5,436 nt of DNA, taken from the NCBI GenBank assembly GCA_029939035.1, contig JAOZTS010000078.1, positions 1-5,436 on the forward strand. Reading direction: 5' to 3'. The notes under the pieces are model-generated. The model was not told the origin of the DNA. It worked only from the letters and a program-made list of their open reading frames with translations, and made no database searches. The position numbers were made by a program, and so were the translations under genes. This DNA comes from Candidatus Altimarinota bacterium. Lineage in GTDB: Bacteria; Patescibacteriota; Gracilibacteria; UBA1369; LOWO2-01-FULL-3. Shown here in pieces: positions 1 through 5,436 of the stretch. Position 1 is the stretch's first letter, and each line of letters opens with the position of its first letter.

Positions 1-438
1 GAAAAGAATTGCAGATGGAAGCATCAACCTGGTCATTGTGATTATATTTTGCTGCATTTCGGGATCGGTATTGGGGAAAATAGTTGGCACTATGTTAGGC
101 ATGAATATAAACGCTATTGTTGCTAAAACAGCGATGAGTAAAACTGCTCCGGTTAACATGGTATTTGCGATTCTGTAGGCCTGTTGCTTGTCTTTTACCA
201 GATATTCTGTAAATATCGGCAAAAAGGCTGCAGTTAGGGCTCCAGCAATGAATAGGTTGAATAAAAAGTCCGGTATTAGGAATGATGCGTTGTATGTATC
301 TGTGGCCGAGCTGGCTCCGAAGTTTGTTGCTATAATTCTATCTCTGAGTAAGCCTATCGCATAGCTAAAAAATGACGTGACGGCTATCAATGCTGTTGCG
401 CTACCAATTTTTATTGGTTTGAAGAACTTTTTTCGCAT
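1..438 (-). CDS. murJ: MurJ/MviN-family lipid II flippase, N-terminal 146 residues (3' end outside window)
   Basis: This is the 5' part of a gene that runs off the left edge; the reading frame is open from the ATG at 438-436 to position 1. MurJ proteins are polytopic inner-membrane flippases of the MATE/MOP superfamily that move lipid II across the membrane for peptidoglycan synthesis. Visible residues include a basic start (MRKKFFK), a first membrane helix around 11-32 ending in the family hallmark LLRDRIIATNFGAS (30-44), then ATDTYNASFLIPDF (45-58) and NLFIAGALTAAFLPIFTEYL (61-80), with further helices around 94-116 and from about 132. Arg32, Asp33 and Asp47 align with E. coli MurJ Arg24, Asp25 and Asp39, while E. 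coli Arg18 and Arg52 align with Tyr26 and Phe60 here. No Shine-Dalgarno sequence precedes the ATG, and no strong minus-strand promoter is visible. The family call is firm; lipid II as the substrate is inferred from the family. Confidence 0.9.
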   Translation of the reverse strand, partial: MRKKFFKPIKIGSATALIAVTSFFSYAIGLLRDRIIATNFGASSATDTYNASFLIPDFLFNLFIAGALTAAFLPIFTEYLVKDKQQAYRIANTMLTGAVLLIAVLATIAFIFMPNIVPTIFPNTDPEMQQNIITMTRLMLPSAILF

Positions 439-459
439 GGAGATATTTTACATAAAAAC

Positions 460-473
460 AGTGAAATTAGTGA
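460..473. repeat. Short direct repeat AGTGA-N4-AGTGA between the divergent genes
   Basis: Two copies of AGTGA (460-464 and 469-473) lie 9 bp apart, between the murJ start and the plus-strand promoter. Such spacing could place two half-sites on nearly the same helix face, as in some operators. The repeat is so short in AT-rich DNA that chance is a fair explanation. No regulator is identified in the window. Confidence 0.15.
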
Positions 474-482
474 CTTAAGACC

Positions 483-511
483 TTGCCGTAAGCACAAATT
501 TGTTTTATAAT
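483..511 (+). promoter_or_regulatory. Predicted sigma70-type promoter of the transporter-HEAT/STAS/PP2C/queA cluster
   Basis: A -35 box TTGCCG (483-488; 4 of 6 consensus) is followed after exactly 17 bp by a perfect -10 box TATAAT (506-511). Transcription would start near 518, giving a leader of about 25 nt before the ATG at 543. That leader is A-rich and contains no Shine-Dalgarno motif. No second equally good promoter is seen on this strand, so it probably drives all four downstream genes. Confidence 0.7.
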
Positions 512-542
512 ATATACACACATAACAAAAATAAAAAAACAG

Positions 543-2909
543 ATGTTACAGAATATTCGGCAAATCTCGCTTTTGAACAAAATTTTCAATGTGCGTGGTA
601 ATGAGTGGCCAAAAATTGGTATAGCCTGGTTGGTGACCTTGTTATATAGAATTGGATTTGTGATTGGGTGGACTGTATTAGTTGCTTTATTTGTGACTAA
701 TTACGGTATTGCATCTCTCCCCTATTTATTTGTAATTAACGCGGCTTTTAGCATAATTGGTAGTCTGATTTATTCAACTTTCTTGGATAGGATCTCAAAG
801 GAGTTATTGATGATCATTACAATATTTATTACTTGTTCGGTTCTATTTGTGGCGTATTTCCTTTCTCATAATTTAATCCTTTTTTTTGCGTTGGTTATAG
901 TTGCTGAGGCATTGTTTCTGGGGCAATTGAGGATCATATTGCATGGTTATACTGAGGAATTGTTTAATCCAATACAAAGTGAAAGAACGTTTCCGCTTAT
1001 TGAATCGTCAGAGACTATTGGTGGTATTATTGCAGGTTTAATTGTGATTGTGCTATCGGGTTCACTTGATCCAATGAATTTCTTATTGATATGGATTGCT
1101 GCTTTATTGCTAATGATCCCGTTCATCTTTGTACACAAAGCAATTAATAAAAAAGTTCGAGTAATTAAGAAGATGAAAACAAGTGAGGACTCTGTCGGTT
1201 TTTTCACAAAATTAAAGAGGGAATTGAAAAAGGATACTCATATCTCGTATATAAAAGGGATATTTTTAATCGTTTTCTTTCAATGGTTCTTGTTTAACTT
1301 AATTGAATTTCAATATACAAAGGCGGTTTACCAGAACGTGTCGGATGTTATTTTACAGGGCGGAAGCGGATTTGAACACGCATTTATTCATGATCTTGGG
1401 CAATTGTTTATATTATTTAGTGGATCAGCGTTAGTGATTCAATTGTTTGTAGGAAGTAGGTTGATAAATTCACTGGGAGTAGTTGGAAGTATGCTATTGC
1501 ATCCAATTGTTACCTTATTTAGTATTTTGGGGTTAACCTACTCTTTCTCATTCAAAGGTGCTGTGTTTACTAAAAACAATTTTACTATTACAACTGTTCT
1601 TCATACAAATGCTTATCATAGCAGTTATTACGTGGTGAAGGAAAAACTCAGAGAGCATGTTAGAGAGTTTCTGGGCGGAATAGTAAGACCTGTTGGAGCC
1701 ATAGTTGGTACGGTTGTTTTGCTTATGCTCCAGAGGATTTTTGTGGGAGAAGAATTGATACTTTATGTGAATTTCTCGATGATTGCCGTATGTCTTTTGT
1801 TGTTATACGTAACATATGCGCAGCAGAATAAATATACCCAGGTTGCTCTTGATGACTTACAGAAGTCTAAGGACAGACACACTAGGTTTAACGCTATTGA
1901 TATTCTAGCCCAGAAGGGTCACAAATATCCGATATCTGTGCTTACTTATATTCTTCATAATAAAAGTGAACCTGTTTCTATAAGAGTTAGGATATTGAGG
2001 GCTCTAGCTATAATTCAGAATATATCTGTCATTAATGATATCGTTAAATGCGTTGGCTCAAGTCGTATGCCTGTAAGACGAGCAGCTGTTGATGCTTTGC
2101 TTGCTTATAAAGATTTGTTTAATGGTTCCGACGATCATTTGATGGTGGAACACGAACTCATAGATTCGTTGAAAAATTTCTATAAAAATGAAAAGTATGA
2201 GGATATTAGAAGGGAAATATTGAAATTGCTTTCCACTATTAGTACTGTAGCTACTTTTGATTATCTGATGCATGCTTTGAGGACGTCAAAGGGAGATTTT
2301 AGAGCAAACGTCATTAGTGCACTTGGTAATTTTCAAGATCAGAATGTTGCTGAGGTGATCAAAAAGTATTTGAACTCGAAGAATAAAAAGCAAAAACTGG
2401 CATCCATAATAGCCCTTGGCAGATTTAAAGAGAGCAGAAACGATTCTATTAAATTGATATCGACATTGCTTCGATCTAAGGACAAAAAGGGGAAAATTGA
2501 TGGATTAATTGCGGTCGGTGAATTGAAGTTGAAGGAGGAAAAAGGTTTTTGCGTTGAGAGTCTGACTTCGACAGATGAGAAAATTAGAATTTATAGTGCT
2601 ATCGCACTAATAAAGATGGGGTACGAGGAATCGATTCCTGTGGTCATAAAGTATCTCTTCAAGGGAAGGAAGGAATTGGCGAAATTGACCAGGTCTCTTT
2701 TGCTAAATATCGATGGACCGGTTTATCCAGTTGTTAAAAACATAATAGGTCATATGGTCATGCTGGAAGTTGAAAAAATAATTCCTGAAGATGTCAATAT
2801 CTCATATGAAAATTTGCGAAAAAGGGATTTAAAAAAAATGAAATGGCTGTATTCTTTAGTTGAGGAATACGATGAAATCGATTCTATCAATCTATATCTT
2901 AGTATCTAA
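543..2909 (+). CDS. MFS/nucleotide-translocase-like membrane protein fused to cytoplasmic HEAT-like repeats
   Basis: The 788-aa protein has two halves. Residues 1-430 are strongly hydrophobic, with about 11-12 predicted helices: roughly 25-50, 59-80, 88-108, 111-132, 157-172, 178-198, then a basic cytoplasmic loop (199-237) and helices near 238-258, 284-303, 308-333, 376-397 and 404-425. The long basic loop after helix six is the classic MFS layout. The stretch at 365-390 (KEKLREHVREFLGGIVRPVG) resembles a motif in transporter-HEAT proteins related to ATP/ADP translocases. Residues 440-740 form about eight or nine HEAT-like helical pairs, for example starting near 476, 508, 552, 584, 615, 647 and 677 (DEKIRIYSAIALIKMG), so an alpha-solenoid probably faces the cytoplasm. 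There is no C-terminal cyclic-nucleotide domain, and the tail is charged. The start is supported by the promoter 32 nt upstream. The STAS gene follows after 11 nt, suggesting signalling or regulated transport. The substrate is unknown, and a non-transporting sensor is equally possible. Confidence 0.8.
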   Translation: MLQNIRQISLLNKIFNVRGNEWPKIGIAWLVTLLYRIGFVIGWTVLVALFVTNYGIASLPYLFVINAAFSIIGSLIYSTFLDRISKELLMIITIFITCSVLFVAYFLSHNLILFFALVIVAEALFLGQLRIILHGYTEELFNPIQSERTFPLIESSETIGGIIAGLIVIVLSGSLDPMNFLLIWIAALLLMIPFIFVHKAINKKVRVIKKMKTSEDSVGFFTKLKRELKKDTHISYIKGIFLIVFFQWFLFNLIEFQYTKAVYQNVSDVILQGGSGFEHAFIHDLGQLFILFSGSALVIQLFVGSRLINSLGVVGSMLLHPIVTLFSILGLTYSFSFKGAVFTKNNFTITTVLHTNAYHSSYYVVKEKLREHVREFLGGIVRPVGAIVGTVVLLMLQRIFVGEELILYVNFSMIAVCLLLLYVTYAQQNKYTQVALDDLQKSKDRHTRFNAIDILAQKGHKYPISVLTYILHNKSEPVSIRVRILRALAIIQNISVINDIVKCVGSSRMPVRRAAVDALLAYKDLFNGSDDHLMVEHELIDSLKNFYKNEKYEDIRREILKLLSTISTVATFDYLMHALRTSKGDFRANVISALGNFQDQNVAEVIKKYLNSKNKKQKLASIIALGRFKESRNDSIKLISTLLRSKDKKGKIDGLIAVGELKLKEEKGFCVESLTSTDEKIRIYSAIALIKMGYEESIPVVIKYLFKGRKELAKLTRSLLLNIDGPVYPVVKNIIGHMVMLEVEKIIPEDVNISYENLRKRDLKKMKWLYSLVEEYDEIDSINLYLSI

Positions 2910-2920
2910 ATATAATACCC

Positions 2921-3268
2921 ATGCAAACAAATTTAAAAATTACAGTTTCAGAGGAAGACGATAACACTCAGGTGATTTCATTTGATGGAGAATTCGACAA
3001 AGCAGGACATAGCGAGATCAGTAGCGATTTGGACAAAGCTGTGAAGGAATTTAATGGGACAAGTCTTGTCTTTGATTTTACAAGGTTGAAGTTTATAAAT
3101 AGTGAGGGAATAGGATATTTGATGGAAATACATACGCATCTTCTAAAGAAAGATAAGAAATTTGTCATAGTAGGCTTGAACTCACATGTAAAAGACGTGT
3201 TTGATACTATTGGCATTAGTGAGATAATTCCTGTTCACAAGACACTTGATGATTTTCTTAAGAAGTAA
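2921..3268 (+). CDS. STAS-domain protein, anti-sigma-factor-antagonist type (SpoIIAA/RsbV-like)
   Basis: This is a small soluble 115-aa protein made of a single STAS domain, the usual size for SpoIIAA/RsbV. It opens with strands around 4-10 and 17-24 (VISFDGEFDKAG), then a helix at 30-44, strand LVFDF (49-53), the switch loop FINSEGIGYL (58-67), a helix, strand FVIVGL (81-86), and the final helix-strand unit VKDVFDTIGISEIIPVHKTLDDFL. Ser61 in I-N-S-E-G aligns with the serine phosphorylated in SpoIIAA and RsbV (usual context D-S-S/T-G), so it is the likely switch site. In partner switching the unphosphorylated form binds a kinase/anti-sigma factor or another effector, and a PP2C phosphatase restores it. 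The adjacent PP2C gene, 2 nt downstream, fits that role. The true partner is unknown, since neither kinase nor sigma factor is encoded here. No Shine-Dalgarno sequence precedes the ATG. Confidence 0.9.
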   Translation: MQTNLKITVSEEDDNTQVISFDGEFDKAGHSEISSDLDKAVKEFNGTSLVFDFTRLKFINSEGIGYLMEIHTHLLKKDKKFVIVGLNSHVKDVFDTIGISEIIPVHKTLDDFLKK

Positions 3269-3270
3269 AA

Positions 3271-4413
3271 ATGCCATTGATCAGGAAAAGTATAATTAGA
3301 AAATTATTTATAAACCTGTTCTGGTTTGGGTTATTGATCTCGGCAGTTGCGTTTTATTTGTATAAGTCTGAAACGACTGAGGTCCCCTATTATTATTTGC
3401 TAGGTGGACTGGGTATTTTCTTGCTGTTTTTCTTGATGGTTTATTATGTGGACATAGTTAAGCCGTTACGGGCGATAATGCCTCAAATACAAGCAATATT
3501 AACAGGGAAATCATACAAACGTATTTATACTGACAGGGTAGATGAAATTGGATTGGTCGCACATTTTTTCAATCAGGTTACCAAGGGACTTGGTAAGGTG
3601 AGTTTGGATCTTAAGGACAGAGAAAGAATGTTGGACGAGCTTACGATTGCTTCTCAGCTGCAGAGAGATATTCTTCCGGATACAACTCCTTCGGTTCCAG
3701 GTATGCAAATTGCAGCGAAAAGTAAACCTGCCACTGAGGTTGGTGGAGATAGTTTTAATGTGATTACCGTTGGTGACAAAACTTATGCATATTTGGGTGA
3801 TGTTACTGGACATGGTGTTGCAGCTGGATTGATCATGACAATGGTTAGTTCTTTGATTAGCGTATTTGCAGATCATTATGACTCTGCGTTAGAAATTATT
3901 ATTAATGTAAATAAGAATATTAAGAAGCATGTGAAAAAGGCGATGTTTATGACGTTAGTACTATTGTCGTGGGATCATAAAAATAAAAAATTAACATATG
4001 TTGGTGCTGGTCATGAACATATTTTGGTTTATAGAGCGGATACTGGTGAATGTGAATCCATTATGTCCGGTGGTGTAGCTATTGGCATGGTTCCTGATAA
4101 TTCAAAAATAGTTAAGGAGAAGGAAATAAAGTTGAATGAGGGTGATTATATTTTGTTGTATACTGATGGGATTACCGAGGCAAGAAATAAGGATGAAGAG
4201 TTGTACGGCTTGGAGAGATTGATTACAAGATTCAAAGAATTTGCTGCCCAGTATACGGCTGATGGAGTTCATTATCATATAGCCAAGGATGTTTCGGCTT
4301 ATATGAAAGGGCATGTGCAGGATGATGATATAACGCTAATTGTCATGAAGAGGGATAATAAAATAACTGGGGAAGGAAAAGAAATAGAGCCTAGTACTTC
4401 CTGGAAAGAATAA
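3271..4413 (+). CDS. Membrane-anchored HAMP / SpoIIE-type PP2C serine phosphatase
   Basis: This 380-aa protein probably dephosphorylates the STAS protein encoded just upstream. Two membrane helices (about 14-31 and 40-60) flank an extracytoplasmic loop of only about eight residues (KSETTEVP). A HAMP-like segment follows (61-112), with the conserved Pro65 and the DEIG motif (91-94), then a helical linker with the family signature ELTIASQLQRDILP (123-136). The PP2C domain spans about 145-360 and keeps the expected metal-binding motifs: EVGGD (Asp160), GDVTGHGVAAGLIM (Asp177), YTDGITEARN (Asp299) and QDDDITLIVMK (Asp352 or a neighbour). It should therefore be an active Mn/Mg-dependent phosphatase. 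A hydrophilic tail of about 20 residues follows. The gene begins 2 nt after the STAS stop, so translation is probably coupled; AGAAG at 3261-3265 is at best a weak ribosome-binding site. RsbU/RsbP/SpoIIE-like function is well supported; the specific partner is inferred from adjacency. Confidence 0.92.
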   Translation: MPLIRKSIIRKLFINLFWFGLLISAVAFYLYKSETTEVPYYYLLGGLGIFLLFFLMVYYVDIVKPLRAIMPQIQAILTGKSYKRIYTDRVDEIGLVAHFFNQVTKGLGKVSLDLKDRERMLDELTIASQLQRDILPDTTPSVPGMQIAAKSKPATEVGGDSFNVITVGDKTYAYLGDVTGHGVAAGLIMTMVSSLISVFADHYDSALEIIINVNKNIKKHVKKAMFMTLVLLSWDHKNKKLTYVGAGHEHILVYRADTGECESIMSGGVAIGMVPDNSKIVKEKEIKLNEGDYILLYTDGITEARNKDEELYGLERLITRFKEFAAQYTADGVHYHIAKDVSAYMKGHVQDDDITLIVMKRDNKITGEGKEIEPSTSWKE

Positions 4414-4423
4414 TCCGCATTAG

Positions 4424-5422
4424 ATGAAAACTAAGGAGTTTGACTTTGATTTGCCAAAGTCTTTTATAGCACAGAAGCCTATCGAACCTAGTGACCATTC
4501 AAAAATGATGGTTTATGATAGAGCTGAGGATCAAGTGCAGCACAAGCAATTTACCGATCTGCTGGACTATTTAAACGATGGGGATGTTTTAGTAGTTAAT
4601 AATTCAAAGGTTATACCTGCGAGGATACTGTTTAGTGTGGAGGGAGGTGAAAAGGAGGTTTTTATTTTGAGAAAAGTGAAAGACTTTGAATATAGAGTTT
4701 TGGTTAGGCCAGGTAGATTTTTTGGCCTGGGGAGAAGATTTAGCGTTGGCGGTAATGATTGTGAAGTAGTTGAGGTGCTAGATGATGGCTCTAGGCTTGT
4801 TAGAGCATCTAGTGGGCTGGAAAGGCATGGAGAGGTTCCGCTACCGCCTTATATCTCTAATAAGGAGGTTGAATTTGATAAATATCAGACAGTTTATGCG
4901 GATAAGGAGGGTAGTGTTGCTGCACCGACTGCTGGATTACATTTCACAGAGGATTTGATATCAAAAATTATTGCCAAAGGTGTAAATCTGGAGCAAGTCA
5001 TGTTACATGTTGGACGTGGAACTTTTTTGCCAGTGAAATCGGATGATATTGAGGATCATGAGATGCATAGTGAATATTATGAATTGTCAGAGGAAACGGC
5101 TAGCAGACTTAATAAATATAAAGAGGATGGAAGGAGGATAATTGCCGTAGGGACAACTTCAGTTCGGGTATTAGAGTCGTCATATGACGATAAAAAAGGA
5201 TTCATGCCTTTCTCTGGTGAGACAGATATCTTTATCAGCCCAGGATATAAGTGGCGGGCTGTGGATTCTTTGATAACTAATTTTCATTTGCCAAAGAGTA
5301 CACTGTTAATGTTGGTATCATCGTTTTTAGGTTCCGTCGAGAAAATGCATGAATTGTATGAGGTCGCAAAAAAGGAAGAATATAGATTTTATAGCTTTGG
5401 TGATTGCATGTTTCTAACTTAG
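4424..5422 (+). CDS. queA: QueA, S-adenosylmethionine:tRNA ribosyltransferase-isomerase
   Basis: QueA transfers and isomerises the ribosyl group of S-adenosylmethionine onto 7-aminomethyl-7-deazaguanine at the wobble position of GUN-anticodon tRNAs, giving epoxyqueuosine in the queuosine pathway. The 332-aa protein carries the family signatures in order: FDFDLPKSFIAQKP at the N-terminus (6-19), VVNNSKVIPARI (57-69), LPPYI (140-144), YQTVYADKEGSVAAPTAGLHF (154-174), HVGRGTFLPV (195-204), TTSVRVLES (244-252), ETDIFISPGY (266-275), and DSLITNFHLPKSTLLMLVSSF (281-301). It ends SFGDCMFLT, like the usual YGDAMLI end. It is a little shorter than E. coli QueA (356 aa) but looks complete. It starts 10 nt after the phosphatase stop, without a Shine-Dalgarno motif, so it is probably cotranscribed. 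No functional link to the signalling genes is apparent. Only 14 nt follow the stop, so no terminator can be judged. Confidence 0.97.
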   Translation: MKTKEFDFDLPKSFIAQKPIEPSDHSKMMVYDRAEDQVQHKQFTDLLDYLNDGDVLVVNNSKVIPARILFSVEGGEKEVFILRKVKDFEYRVLVRPGRFFGLGRRFSVGGNDCEVVEVLDDGSRLVRASSGLERHGEVPLPPYISNKEVEFDKYQTVYADKEGSVAAPTAGLHFTEDLISKIIAKGVNLEQVMLHVGRGTFLPVKSDDIEDHEMHSEYYELSEETASRLNKYKEDGRRIIAVGTTSVRVLESSYDDKKGFMPFSGETDIFISPGYKWRAVDSLITNFHLPKSTLLMLVSSFLGSVEKMHELYEVAKKEEYRFYSFGDCMFLT

Positions 5423-5436
5423 CCAATTAGGAAGAA

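Noticed and set aside
445..473. Minus-strand promoter for murJ (TAAAAT at 445-450 or TATGTA at 449-454)
   Set aside because: Neither candidate has a convincing -35 box at proper spacing, and both would put the start of transcription within a few bases of the ATG. Too weak to annotate.
2888..2923. TATAAT at 2911-2916 just before the STAS gene, as an internal promoter giving a leaderless transcript
   Set aside because: No -35-like hexamer lies 16-18 bp upstream (the bases there are CAATCT and neighbours), and TATAAT by itself is expected by chance in AT-rich DNA. Close gene spacing favours read-through.
947..3876. Minus-strand open frames of 70-121 codons inside the plus-strand genes (947-1207, 2058-2273, 2968-3216, 3511-3876; also 4102-4314)
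   Set aside because: They lie wholly within well-supported genes on the other strand, and their translations show no recognisable domain. They are shadows of AT-rich coding sequence.
4403..4423. GGAAAG at 4403-4408 as a ribosome-binding site for queA
   Set aside because: It lies about 15 nt before the ATG, too far for normal Shine-Dalgarno spacing, and it falls inside the phosphatase coding sequence.
543..5422. UGA recoding (as in Gracilibacteria/Absconditabacteria), suggested by the absence of UGA stops
   Set aside because: All four complete genes read through to full family length without any in-frame UGA, and four stops (three TAA, one TAG) are too few to infer avoidance.
5423..5436. Terminator after queA
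   Set aside because: Only 14 nt remain and no hairpin or T-run is visible, so nothing can be called.

Overview
The window is AT-rich bacterial DNA with one divergent pair of transcription units. On the minus strand, from position 438 to the left edge, lies the 5' end of a MurJ/MviN-type lipid II flippase gene. To the right, a tightly packed plus-strand cluster of four complete genes begins at 543: a large membrane protein with an MFS/nucleotide-translocase-like N-terminal half and a HEAT-like repeat C-terminal half (788 aa), a small STAS-domain protein (115 aa), a membrane-anchored HAMP plus SpoIIE-type PP2C phosphatase (380 aa), and the queuosine-biosynthesis enzyme QueA (332 aa). The gaps inside the cluster are 11, 2 and 10 nt. 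No terminator or internal promoter is convincing, so the four genes are probably one operon. A good sigma70-type promoter (TTGCCG, 17 bp, TATAAT, at 483-511) sits in the 104-nt divergent intergenic region and would give a leader of about 25 nt.

Organism: low GC, short intergenic spacers and no clear Shine-Dalgarno sequence at any of the five starts. The MurJ N-terminus reads 'LLRDRIIATNFGAS...DTYNASFLIPDF', which resembles MurJ proteins I associate with candidate-phyla-radiation (Patescibacteria) lineages, possibly Peregrinibacteria-like. This placement is inference from memory and not secure. The stops are TAA, TAA, TAA and TAG, and no gene needs an in-frame UGA, so nothing indicates UGA recoding.

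How the genes may work together: a STAS protein with a candidate phospho-serine (Ser61, in the position of the SpoIIAA/RsbV phosphoserine) next to a PP2C phosphatase with an intact set of metal-binding aspartates is the core of a partner-switching pathway. The phosphatase has almost no extracytoplasmic domain, and the first gene is a 12-helix transporter-like protein with a long cytoplasmic alpha-solenoid. An attractive hypothesis is that this transporter-like protein is the sensor or the target of the STAS/PP2C switch. The cognate serine kinase (SpoIIAB/RsbW type) is not in the window. QueA looks like a housekeeping gene carried on the same transcript. The divergent murJ suggests, but does not prove, a link to the cell envelope.

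No RNA genes, mobile elements, CRISPR arrays or long repeats were seen.
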